NCBI GenBank assembly: GCA_009993045.1
Contig: JAACUG010000064.1
Span: forward strand, 1 to 63,039
Source: Cyanobacteria bacterium CG_2015-22_32_23
GTDB taxonomy: Bacteria; Cyanobacteriota; Cyanobacteriia; Cyanobacteriales; Cyanobacteriaceae
Length of the DNA: 63,039 bases
Direction: 5' to 3'
This document shows positions 1 through 8,550 of this stretch, in pieces; position 1 is the first letter of the stretch, and every line of letters begins with the position of its first letter. Position numbers and translations under genes: made by a program. The notes under the pieces are model-generated. The model saw only the letters and a program-made list of their open reading frames with translations. It had not been told where the DNA came from and ran no database searches.

Positions 1-97
1 AAGTTTTTTCCTCACTATTAGGTAAAGCAAGAGGAGGAGAAGATAAAGTTTTTTCCTCACTATTAGGTAAAGCAAGAGGAGGAGAAGATAAAGTTTT
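1..97. repeat. 45-bp in-frame tandem repeat inside the TamB-like gene
   Basis: Two full 45-bp copies (1-45 and 46-90) and the start of a third (91-97) are nearly identical. 45 bp is 15 codons, so the protein carries a tandem 15-residue unit, KTLSSPPLALPNSEE. More copies may lie left of the window. The unit is Pro/Ser-rich and differs from the beta-type sequence around it. Confidence 0.9.
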
Positions 98-3000
98 GTC
101 TAAATATAAATCTTTAGCTTTACCATACTCACGAGGTTGAATTCCTGTAGCAATATCTTTTAACTCGAAAATTTGCCAACTACTCAGAAAATTTTGAATA
201 TCTCCTTCTTTTATATCCAACTTAGCTTTAAGCTGCGGATTCTCTCCAAAGGGTTGTAATTCTCCATTGAAAAGATACTCATTTTTTTGATGATTTAATT
301 TTCCTTCCTCAATTTTAATCACCCCTTCAGAGGAAGAAAGTTGAGTAATCAAAATATCTCCTTGTAAATTATTTACTGTTGGTTTTTCAATGATGATATT
401 CGGCGAAGTGAAATCATAGTTAGTTAAATTTATATTTACTTCCCCTGAAAGATTACCTCCTATTTGCTTTATCTCAAAGGGAAGATAACTTAACCAATTT
501 TTTGTTACTTTCTCTAAAGGAATATTTATAGCATTAATATTAAAGTTTTCATTGTCTCTTATTCCCTTAATTTTAGTCGTCTTTCTTTGTAAATCTATGA
601 ATTGAGGTTGATTGTTACTATCTAGTTGTAAATAAAATTTATCTGCTTCTGTTTCATTTTGAGACTTTAATTGTAAATTTAATCCTTCCCCAACAGAATT
701 AGTTAAACTCCCTGTCAAAGTTGTAAATGTCAAATTAGCCAGTTGAAAATTATTAACGATGACATTTCCTGCTAATTTTGGTTGAGATAAATTTCCTTGC
801 AGATTTCCTTTAAAGTCAACTAAACCTTGATAATTCAATAAGTCAAGAGAAGACGGTAAGGATAGTTTTTCTAAATTTATAGCCTTGGCGATAATACCTA
901 AGTTAATATCTTTAACGGTTTGTTTAGCAGTATCATAATTAATAATTCCTTTAGCTTGAATACCATCACTAATGGCTTGATTTACCTTTAACTTTTTCCC
1001 ATCCCAAGACACATTTGCCGACAATGGTTGTTTAATAACACTAATACCCTTACTAAAAACTAAATCACCATCAAGGTTAAGATTTTCTGCTGTTAAATTA
1101 TTAATATTTCCTCTCAAAGTTATCTCGCTACTAACATCTCCACGAAAATTATTCCCCATATTATCTAAAGGAAAATTCATCGTCTTCGTTTGCGCCATAA
1201 AATTATCTTTTACCAAACTAAAATTATTAATATTTATAATTCCTTTCGGTAAATTAAGTTTTCCTTTTCCTTGAATATTAATCTCCTCACTTTGACTAAG
1301 ATTACCCTTTATATCTAAATTTGCATTAACTTTTCCTCCTTTCATCTGAGATGGTAAAGAGTTTAAATTAATTAATGGTAGTTGCGAAAAAAGAAGATTG
1401 TCTGCTGTCATTAAGGTTTGCCAGTTACCTTCCTTTATTTGGGTTTTTTCTAAATTAACTCTTCCTCCAGCTAAGTTAAAATCAAAATTTCCTTTTAAGT
1501 CTATATTTTTAACATCAATTTTATTATTACTACCCGATACCAAAAACTCTCCATTTAATAACGAATTATCACAACCAATTTTTTGACAATCAATATTCGG
1601 TAATTGTGTTAACTTTACTCCAGACAGAGTAACTTTTCCTCCCCATGTATCATGGTTAATCTCCAAATTATTAATATTCGCTTTTCCTCCCCCTAACTCC
1701 ACTGTAGAAAAACCTGTTAACTTAGCTTGATTAAATTCTTGCCAGTTTCCTGATAAGTTATAGTTGCCAGAAATTAAACCAACATTAATCGGTAACTCTT
1801 GTTGATAAACAGAAGCTAACTTTTCTCCTTCAATATTTTTTCCTTGCCAATCAATACTAAAACTGTCATCTTTTTTCCCTAATAAATTAATATTACCTTT
1901 TGCGCTAACTTCTCCTCCTATAATCGGCAGTAAGTTAAGATTTTTAATCTTTAATTGATGATTATAAATTTCTAAATTAGCCGTAACTTTATCCAAAGGA
2001 ATTTGATTAACTTCCGTAACTCCTGCATTAACAATATCTACTTCTATTTTTGGTTTATGAATATCTCCAATAATATTGATTTTTCCTTCAACTTTACCTT
2101 TGGTAACTAAATTACTATTATTTAATTTTAAGGAAGAAAGTACATTTTTTATCTCTAGGGGTTTTGTGGTGTTAGCCTGAATATTTAATTGATGGTTATT
2201 ATGGATAAATCCGTTAACATCTGTATTAATTAAACCTAAATTAGTATTAATATTTTCTAACTTAATTACTTGATTATGAAACTTAACTTTTCCTTGACTA
2301 CCTTTTAAATCATCAACAAAATTAGGTAATTTAACATTAACCTGATTAAAACTAATATCTCCTTGAATATCATCTAATTTATTTGCCAAAAATCTTAAAT
2401 TAACGTTTCCTTTAACACTTCCAGCATTAACATCCACTGGAAGAATCAAAAAATCATTAAGAGTATTTGTCGCTAAATTTTCACTATTAATTTTTAATAA
2501 CCATTCTCCTTGAGAAAATTTATGTAAACCATTAACTTGAATGTTATTACCATTAACTAATTTTCCTCTAACATCAAAAAATAATTGATTCTTCTCAAAA
2601 GAAATATTACCCAAGGGAATTTCAACTTTATTAATCGATGATGTTGATAAATTTGGTAATAAATAATTATTTCTCTTGATGCTTAAATTACTATCTTTAA
2701 CCTCAATATTATTAACACTAAAATACCACCCTGAAGAATTTTGTTTTTCCTTATTTAACTTTAAACTAATCCAACTATTATTTTTATCCTGTTGCAAATA
2801 ACCATTAGCATTAATAATCGTAATGCTTAAATCGACTTTTTTCGCTAATAACTTTAAGGGATTTAAACTAATTTCTACCCCTTCGGCTATCAAAAAATCA
2901 TTCTCGTTGTCGGTGGTTTCAATACTACTTTTTCCTAACCTAATTCCCGTTAAACTAATTCCTTCTATCTTACCTAATTTAACAGGGCGAGAAAGATAAT

Positions 3001-3193
3001 TACTAACTGGTTTTTCCACCATAGGGATTAATTTTTGGGTGAGAAAATACCAACCATAACTCAACCCTCCCCCTAAAGATACCAATGCTAAATAAATAAA
3101 CCAACGCCAAAAATTATGACATTTTACTAATTCCTGATATTCTTGGTTTCCTTCTGGATTTTCTGAAATAGGGTAATCTGAAGCATTTATCAT
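1..3193 (-). CDS. TamB-like translocation/assembly protein (partial, C-terminus beyond window)
   Basis: The frame is open from an ATG at 3193 to the window edge, about 1064 codons, so the C-terminal part is missing. The start reads MINASDYP and is followed by one membrane segment (about residues 28-50, beginning WRWFIYLALVSLGGG). After that comes a long, low-complexity beta-type sequence with recurring I/L-x-G-N-I and G-x-x-N-L patterns, as in AsmA/TamB (DUF490) proteins. Family members anchor in the inner membrane and span the periplasm to move lipids or help outer-membrane assembly; the conserved TamB C-terminal domain would lie outside the window. It stands alone on this strand, transcribed away from pyk. 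The assignment rests on length, topology and repeat style, not on a catalytic motif. Confidence 0.8.
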   Translation of the reverse strand, partial: MINASDYPISENPEGNQEYQELVKCHNFWRWFIYLALVSLGGGLSYGWYFLTQKLIPMVEKPVSNYLSRPVKLGKIEGISLTGIRLGKSSIETTDNENDFLIAEGVEISLNPLKLLAKKVDLSITIINANGYLQQDKNNSWISLKLNKEKQNSSGWYFSVNNIEVKDSNLSIKRNNYLLPNLSTSSINKVEIPLGNISFEKNQLFFDVRGKLVNGNNIQVNGLHKFSQGEWLLKINSENLATNTLNDFLILPVDVNAGSVKGNVNLRFLANKLDDIQGDISFNQVNVKLPNFVDDLKGSQGKVKFHNQVIKLENINTNLGLINTDVNGFIHNNHQLNIQANTTKPLEIKNVLSSLKLNNSNLVTKGKVEGKINIIGDIHKPKIEVDIVNAGVTEVNQIPLDKVTANLEIYNHQLKIKNLNLLPIIGGEVSAKGNINLLGKKDDSFSIDWQGKNIEGEKLASVYQQELPINVGLISGNYNLSGNWQEFNQAKLTGFSTVELGGGKANINNLEINHDTWGGKVTLSGVKLTQLPNIDCQKIGCDNSLLNGEFLVSGSNNKIDVKNIDLKGNFDFNLAGGRVNLEKTQIKEGNWQTLMTADNLLFSQLPLINLNSLPSQMKGGKVNANLDIKGNLSQSEEINIQGKGKLNLPKGIININNFSLVKDNFMAQTKTMNFPLDNMGNNFRGDVSSEITLRGNINNLTAENLNLDGDLVFSKGISVIKQPLSANVSWDGKKLKVNQAISDGIQAKGIINYDTAKQTVKDINLGIIAKAINLEKLSLPSSLDLLNYQGLVDFKGNLQGNLSQPKLAGNVIVNNFQLANLTFTTLTGSLTNSVGEGLNLQLKSQNETEADKFYLQLDSNNQPQFIDLQRKTTKIKGIRDNENFNINAINIPLEKVTKNWLSYLPFEIKQIGGNLSGEVNINLTNYDFTSPNIIIEKPTVNNLQGDILITQLSSSEGVIKIEEGKLNHQKNEYLFNGELQPFGENPQLKAKLDIKEGDIQNFLSSWQIFELKDIATGIQPREYGKAKDLYLDKTLSSPPLALPNSEEKTLSSPPLALPNSEEKT

Positions 3194-3423
3194 AACAAAC
3201 ACCGAAATCTTAGAAGCATTAACTCTTAGCTTACCTCATTCTCTTTTCCTCTGACTTCTCCTGCTATCTTTTTTTTCTCTTTCCGCATTTTCCTAATTCG
3301 TCCACGTTATTAATATTTATTTGCAATAAAGTTTTATTTTAATTAAAGCTTATTGAATATAAAAGTCAATTAATTTTAATTTTGGTGTGAAGAATTAATC
3401 TTACTATCTCACAATAAATTATC

Positions 3424-3570
3424 ATGGATAACTCCTTTAACGGCGTTAACCTCATGTTTGTTAGCATCCCTATTAATGCTTTGAACATACCAGCCTATAA
3501 GGCTTCTTTCGATGTTAATGGGCAACGCACCTCCGTCTCTCAATTAATGGATGTATCCCTTACAGATTGA
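3424..3570 (+). CDS. Putative small protein of 48 residues
   Basis: This ORF lies in the 585-bp gap between the TamB-like gene and pyk. It runs from ATG at 3424 to TGA at 3568-3570 and begins MDNSFNGVNLMFVSIPINAL. Its codons are much richer in C and G at third positions (AAC, TCC, GGC, ATC, CGC, GTC) than the AT-rich flanks, as in a highly expressed or recently acquired gene. There is no clear ribosome-binding site, which is common in cyanobacteria. I do not recognise the family. The rest of the gap (3194-3423, 3571-3778) is AT-rich and shows no other gene. Confidence 0.4.
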   Translation: MDNSFNGVNLMFVSIPINALNIPAYKASFDVNGQRTSVSQLMDVSLTD

Positions 3571-3778
3571 GCTTTTAAAGCCTTAAAACCCTTGTGGAAG
3601 GTTATAAGTGTATAGTGGGTTGTGATGATAAAACATTCAGGAGAAATCGGGTTTTAATTTATTTTAGAATTTTAATGTTGTACATATACTAACCAAAAAA
3701 AATTAATTGCTACTTTTACTAAAATTATAGTGCTGTTATTGCTAATAATAGTCAATTAGAGAGGAATTAAGAATATGG

Positions 3779-5569
3779 TTAATTATCAACATCCCCTCCT
3801 TTACTACCATCGGTGCCGAGGTAAACTAAACCTTGCTCTATTTTTAGGGTAATAAAACTAGCATCTCGAATCAAACGGGTGGCTTCTTTTACCCCCACAA
3901 TAACGGGAATACCTAGACGCATCCCTATTTGAGCGGCGTGGGATCTTACTCCTGTTTCTTCGGTAACAATAGCCCCCGCAATGCGCATAGCGTCAACATA
4001 TTGATTATCTGTAGCTTTGGTTACTAATATATCTCCTGTGTTAAAGTTATTTAGTTGACTGACATCTTGAATTACTTTCGTCCTGCCTGTTATTTCCCCC
4101 TGTCCAATGCCAATTCCTTCGCTCAGTAAACCTTTGACGATTTCTACTTTGATTAAATCCGTTGAACCAGCGACACCTTGTAATGTACCTGCTGTCATAA
4201 CTACTAAGTTACCATCGTGAAGTAAATTTTTTTCTCTAGCTACATTAATAGCAGCTTGAAATACTTGTCTTAATCCGGGCAAATCTAATAATAGTAATGG
4301 TTTAACACCCCAAACTAACTGTAATTGACGAGAAACACTCACATGGGGAGTAATGGCAAAAATAGGGGTTTGAGGGCGAAATTTGGAGACATTACGAGCA
4401 GTTGCACCAGTTTTGGTTAATGTCATAATGGCGGATGCGTGAAGTTTTTTCGCTATTTGACTGACGGCGGCGGCGATGGCTGTAGAGATATTCTCGTTAT
4501 CAAAATTATCGTTATAGGGTGCAACAATATTGTCTCTTTCTTGTTCAATTCTAGCGGCAATTTTCGCCATGGTAGCCACTGCTAAAACGGGATATTTGCC
4601 TACGGCAGTTTCATTGGAAAGCATCACTGCATCCGTACCGTCTAAAATGGCGTTAGCAACGTCTGAAACCTCTGCACGGGTTGGGCTTGGACTATTTGCC
4701 ATACTATCTAACATCTGGGTAGCGGTGATGATGGGAATGCCGAGACGGTTGGCAGTACGAATTAAGCGTTTTTGTAAGATTGGCACGTCTTCTGCTGGTA
4801 ATTCTACCCCTAAATCTCCTCTTGCTACCATCACTCCATCACACAAAGAGAGAATTTCTTCCATTTGCTCAATGGCTTCATGTTTTTCAATTTTGGCGAT
4901 GACAGGAGTAGATTTTCCCGCACTACTGATTAAGTCTTTTATTTCTAATACATCTTGAGGATTACGAACGAAACTTAATGCTACCCAATCCACTTTTTGA
5001 TCTAATCCGAACATTAAATCTATTTTATCCTTATCTGTTAATGCTTTTACGGATAAATAAACATTAGGAAAATTTACTCCTTTATTACTCGAAAGTACTC
5101 CTCCTACCACCACTTGACAATGCAAATCTTTTTTTTCTAAATCAATGGCTTTAACTACCATTTCCACTCTACCGTCATCAATTAAGATTCGTGCATTAAC
5201 TGGTACTTCCTCCGCTAAGTTTTCATAGCTAATACAACCAATTTCTTGATTACATTCTACTTCCCTACTGGTTAATATATAGCGATCGCCTTCTTTTATT
5301 TCAATAGAGCCACAGTTAAACTTCCCTAACCGAATTTTAGGACCTTGTAAATCTTGTAAAATACCAATAGGTATATTAAGTTCATTTTCTACTTGACGAA
5401 TCAGACGAATACTGCGTTGATGTACTTCATGAGTACCATGAGAGAAGTTAAGACGAAAAGTGTTAGCGCCTGCGAGAATCATTTGACGTAAAGTTTCGGG
5501 ATTAGCACAATCAGGGCCAACAGTGGCTACAATTTTAGTACGGTGGGAAAATTTGTCAGACATCACCAA
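3779..5569 (-). CDS. pyk: Pyruvate kinase with C-terminal PEP-utiliser mobile domain
   Basis: Pyruvate kinase transfers phosphate from phosphoenolpyruvate to ADP in the last step of glycolysis. The 596-residue protein starts with the family signature TKIVATVGPDCANPETLRQM. It has LQGPKIRLG, VALSFVR, VIAKIEKHEA and the active-site stretch VMVARGDLGVELP, then ATQMLDSM and SNETAVGKYP. Residues about 500-590 form the extra domain related to PEP-utilising enzymes (EETGVRSHAAQIG, GIPVIVGV) found in cyanobacterial and Bacillus-type enzymes, which explains the length above the usual 470. Start could be the first ATG (5569) or the ATG two codons in. It is monocistronic, with gaps of over 200 bp on both sides. 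Confidence 0.97.
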   Translation of the reverse strand: MVMSDKFSHRTKIVATVGPDCANPETLRQMILAGANTFRLNFSHGTHEVHQRSIRLIRQVENELNIPIGILQDLQGPKIRLGKFNCGSIEIKEGDRYILTSREVECNQEIGCISYENLAEEVPVNARILIDDGRVEMVVKAIDLEKKDLHCQVVVGGVLSSNKGVNFPNVYLSVKALTDKDKIDLMFGLDQKVDWVALSFVRNPQDVLEIKDLISSAGKSTPVIAKIEKHEAIEQMEEILSLCDGVMVARGDLGVELPAEDVPILQKRLIRTANRLGIPIITATQMLDSMANSPSPTRAEVSDVANAILDGTDAVMLSNETAVGKYPVLAVATMAKIAARIEQERDNIVAPYNDNFDNENISTAIAAAVSQIAKKLHASAIMTLTKTGATARNVSKFRPQTPIFAITPHVSVSRQLQLVWGVKPLLLLDLPGLRQVFQAAINVAREKNLLHDGNLVVMTAGTLQGVAGSTDLIKVEIVKGLLSEGIGIGQGEITGRTKVIQDVSQLNNFNTGDILVTKATDNQYVDAMRIAGAIVTEETGVRSHAAQIGMRLGIPVIVGVKEATRLIRDASFITLKIEQGLVYLGTDGSKGGDVDN

Positions 5570-5693
5570 ATATTACTCATAAAACGTAATCAAATATTAT
5601 ACCTTAACATGGATGGGATAAAAGTTGGGAGTTAGAAATAAAGAAAAATTTGGCTCAACTACTTCTGTTCGTGATAAATTATGTCTAAAAAAA

Positions 5694-5716
5694 GGTGTCA
5701 GGTGTCAGGTATCAGG
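5694..5716. repeat. Heptanucleotide repeat (GGTGTCA-type), about 3 units
   Basis: Three consecutive 7-bp units, ggtgtca, ggtgtca and ggtatca, lie in the pyk/ydcF-like gap. The reverse complement resembles the array at 41168-41195. It belongs to the heptamer STRR class seen throughout this window. Confidence 0.8.
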
Positions 5717-5856
5717 TTAAATTCAAACTGTTAATTTATGATAATTGCATTTTTAAAATACTCAAAGCCATACTGATTAAAGTTTACATTAATTATTTTC
5801 TATTAATTTGTCATAACTACTGTAGGAAAGCCAAAAATTTTTAATTGTCAATAGAA

Positions 5857-6657
5857 TTAAAGCCATCCTTTGAGTTTATAAACTACCATGCCGATATATT
5901 CTTTAATGGCTAAAGTCGTGTTATTTAAGTAAGATGAATCTGGGAAAAGATTAATAAAAGTACTTTGCCCATTGTCTTCTGGTTGAAAGTCTTTTTCTGT
6001 AACAAGGTAATCTGTAGGTGCTGGAATTACGATTAAGTTTTGTTTTTCAAAAATTTTGACGGAGCGAGGCATATGTATCGCAGAAGTAACTAATAAGATA
6101 CGATTTAGATTTAATTTTTCTAAAATTTTACGAGTGTTAACGGCGTTATCGTAAGTATTAAAAGAGTTACTTTCTTTGATTATCGCTGATTCAGGAATGC
6201 CAAAAAGTAATAATAATTCTGTCATGTCATCGGCTTCTGAAGGAAGATTGTCGCCGCCACGCCAAGGAATTCTGCCTCCTGTGGGGATAATTAAGGAAGA
6301 TTTGCCCATTTTATAGAGTTTAGCACCATAAATCACTCGATCTCCTTGTTCGGCTACATCAATCATGGGGCGCGGAGGAATCATAGATTTAATGCCACCT
6401 CCGAGAATAACTATGGCTTCAGCTTTGGGTAAGTCATCCGCCGTAAAAATATATTGCCATTCTAAAGATTTTACTAATAGGTTACTCACATAATAATTAC
6501 CACCAATAAATATAATTACACAAGAAATAATTAAAGGAATTGGTAGCCAACGGGGATATTTCCACCACAGAATTAAGCTAATAATTAGTAATAAAAAGAC
6601 TAATCCTAAAGGATATAAAAAAAGTGGTAATAATTTTGATAAAAATAAAAAATCCAT
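5857..6657 (-). CDS. YdcF/ElyC-like DUF218 membrane protein
   Basis: The 266-residue protein has two N-terminal membrane helices (about 7-27 and 33-57) followed by a DUF218 domain. Recognisable parts are EAIVILGGGI (about 80-90), ADDMTELLLLFGIPESAI, SFNTYDNAVNTRKIL and ILLVTSAIHMPRSVKIFEKQN. Relatives (YdcF, SanA, ElyC) sit in the cytoplasmic membrane with the domain outside and affect envelope integrity and carrier-lipid or peptidoglycan metabolism. The biochemical reaction in cyanobacteria is not known. It is monocistronic, between pyk and an unrelated small gene. Confidence 0.85.
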   Translation of the reverse strand: MDFLFLSKLLPLFLYPLGLVFLLLIISLILWWKYPRWLPIPLIISCVIIFIGGNYYVSNLLVKSLEWQYIFTADDLPKAEAIVILGGGIKSMIPPRPMIDVAEQGDRVIYGAKLYKMGKSSLIIPTGGRIPWRGGDNLPSEADDMTELLLLFGIPESAIIKESNSFNTYDNAVNTRKILEKLNLNRILLVTSAIHMPRSVKIFEKQNLIVIPAPTDYLVTEKDFQPEDNGQSTFINLFPDSSYLNNTTLAIKEYIGMVVYKLKGWL

Positions 6658-6786
6658 CTAAAATTATGGGGGAAGACTGGAGATAAAAGTTATCAATTAA
6701 TTATAGTAAGTTGATTTTATCTACTAATATATCCTTTATTAATTAAATTAAATTATCTTATCTATAACTCAGGTAATTTTAATTAA

Positions 6787-7293
6787 TTAAACTACTTGAT
6801 AACTTTGTATATTTTCTGGGTTAAAACCTTTGAGAATTTCTTGGGCTCTATTTTTGATATTATCATTACCTTGGACAATCAAAAGATACTTACCAGCTTT
6901 GAGACGATTAAGAAAAGGTGTCATCTCACCGTTATTTTCCATTAAACTAGCACTACCACCGACAAAGAAACTACCCATTGCTCCACCAATTGCCCCTAAA
7001 ATACCACCAATTATATGATTAAAAGGTTCTCCAGCCCATCCAAAAGTATCAATAGTGGTAATAGCGTCAAAAGTAAAACCGCCAAAAAAACCGAAGGGAA
7101 TTAACCAATAAGCCATTCTAAAGGAATTTTTGCGCCCTTCAATGCTAGGATCTATGAAATTAAAGTCAGAAGCACTTTTATAACCTCTACCCACGATGGA
7201 AAGTTGATTCAGAGGAATTTGTGCTTTTTCTAAGGCGGTGTAAGCCTCTTCTGCTTCTATACGATCTGATAATACTGCTATTAAATAATTCAT
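6787..7293 (-). CDS. Conserved protein with central glycine-zipper region (general-stress/DUF1269-like)
   Basis: The 168-residue protein starts MNYLIAVLSDRIEAEEAYTAL, a ferredoxin-fold-like N-terminal half seen in general-stress and DUF1269-type proteins. Residues about 63-118 are hydrophobic and glycine-rich (FGFFGGF, IIGGILGAIGGAMGSFFVGG), a glycine-zipper membrane hairpin. The C-terminus repeats an alpha/beta unit ending ENIQSYQVV. Function unknown; membrane association and a role in stress response are inferences from similar proteins. Confidence 0.7.
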   Translation of the reverse strand: MNYLIAVLSDRIEAEEAYTALEKAQIPLNQLSIVGRGYKSASDFNFIDPSIEGRKNSFRMAYWLIPFGFFGGFTFDAITTIDTFGWAGEPFNHIIGGILGAIGGAMGSFFVGGSASLMENNGEMTPFLNRLKAGKYLLIVQGNDNIKNRAQEILKGFNPENIQSYQVV

Positions 7294-7482
7294 CGTTAAA
7301 GTTTAAATATTATTATTTTATCTATAACGATTAAACCATAAAATTAACCATTTTTTATAGATATTTTCATAAGTTAAATAACAAATTTAATTATCTTCAA
7401 TCAAAAATTATTGATAATGATAGGTTTTTGTGTAAAAATTTGATAATGTTGGTTAATAGTAGAAAACAAAGAAGTAGTAAAA

Positions 7483-7773
7483 CTATTTAGAAAATTTAGC
7501 AATAGCATCCTCAAAAGCGGAAGTTAATTCATCACAAGCATTTTGAAAACCAGATTTGAGAGTTTCCCAAGCCTCATCTCCAGAAGATTTAAGTTCGATT
7601 AATTTAGCTTCTACGGCTTCTTTTTTAGCCTTTAAAACCCTCAGTTTTTCTTCAGCTTCCGCTTTAGCTTCATCGGTTATTTCATCTTTTTTGGTATTCC
7701 AATGATCTAATTTAGCACCTAATTCTTGAAGTTTTGTCTCCATTTCACCCTGATAAGTTTCTCTATTTTCCAT
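7483..7773 (-). CDS. Small coiled-coil protein
   Basis: The 96-residue protein is almost wholly charged alpha-helix: KLQELGAKLDHWNTKKDEIT, then AEAEEKLRVLKAKKEAVEAK, with alternating Lys/Glu heptads. It has no Cys, no signal peptide and no membrane segment. Similar short coiled-coil proteins with the pattern KLDEWNAEIDK are common in cyanobacteria and proteobacteria, with no established function. It is transcribed alone. Confidence 0.7.
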   Translation of the reverse strand: MENRETYQGEMETKLQELGAKLDHWNTKKDEITDEAKAEAEEKLRVLKAKKEAVEAKLIELKSSGDEAWETLKSGFQNACDELTSAFEDAIAKFSK

Positions 7774-8080
7774 GTTCTTATTTTGTTATTTATATTGATT
7801 TATTGCTATCTTAACATCAAAATTTTAAGATGTGTCGAAATATAGCATTTCTCAATAATTTGTGATAATTTTTGCCCCGAATTTTGGAGAAATTTAACTT
7901 ATTATTTTCTTACAACTTAAATAGGATTACTATAGTTTATTCCTAATAAAAATTATTGACAATCTTGATGATTTTCTTTTGGAGGGTTATAACAAAATAA
8001 TATTAAAATATTAATAATTTATTAAAATTGCCATAACCCATTGAGATATAAAATTAATGCTTTTACTAAGAGAAAAAAAA
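7774..8080. other. Intergenic region, no gene seen
   Basis: These 307 bp are AT-rich with stop codons in all frames. They should hold the promoter of the coiled-coil gene's neighbour on the minus strand. I saw no strong hairpin, repeat or RNA gene. Confidence 0.6.
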
Positions 8081-8509
8081 TTAAATAGTGCCTCTTATTT
8101 CTTCAATTACTCCATCTCTAAGGATAATTTCAACGTTGAGTTTTTCTACTAAATTATCTCCTTCTTGAACATCAAAAAAACTTTCCATTTGAGCTTGTAT
8201 AACTTCTTGTCCTAATTCTAATAATTGCACTTGTTGCATCTGTTGTAAAAATTGATTTTTCTGCTGTAAAAATTCACTTTTTTTCTGATTTACTTGTCCT
8301 TGGATATTTTCTATTTGTTGAGATGCTTGTAAACTACCTTGTTTTCTAATTTCAGCAATAGCACTTTGCCCTTGTTGATCTATTTGTAACATTTGTTGAT
8401 CTAATTGATTAATTTGGGCTTGTAATTGATTTTGAGCTTCTTCTTGCCATGCTGGAGTAACAATTACTTTTACATTTACGGGACGTTTTAAGGTTAATTT
8501 TGATGTCAT
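8081..8509 (-). CDS. YlqD-like coiled-coil protein
   Basis: The 142-residue protein begins with a basic beta segment (LTLKRPVNVKVIVTPAWQEE). A glutamine-rich coiled coil follows (about 25-100, QLQAQINQLDQQMLQIDQQG), then a short C-terminal beta segment (VEIILRDGVIEEIRG). This matches the YlqD family of Firmicutes and cyanobacteria, whose function is unknown. It lies 41 bp downstream of the acyl-ACP synthetase gene on the same strand, so the two may be co-transcribed. Confidence 0.75.
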   Translation of the reverse strand: MTSKLTLKRPVNVKVIVTPAWQEEAQNQLQAQINQLDQQMLQIDQQGQSAIAEIRKQGSLQASQQIENIQGQVNQKKSEFLQQKNQFLQQMQQVQLLELGQEVIQAQMESFFDVQEGDNLVEKLNVEIILRDGVIEEIRGTI

Positions 8510-8550
8510 GATGACTAAATTTTCTCCAATTTTAAAGTTATTATTTGTGG

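Noticed and set aside
4530-4958. Plus-strand ORF of 142 codons opposite pyk
   Set aside because: Antisense shadow of a strongly conserved pyruvate kinase region.
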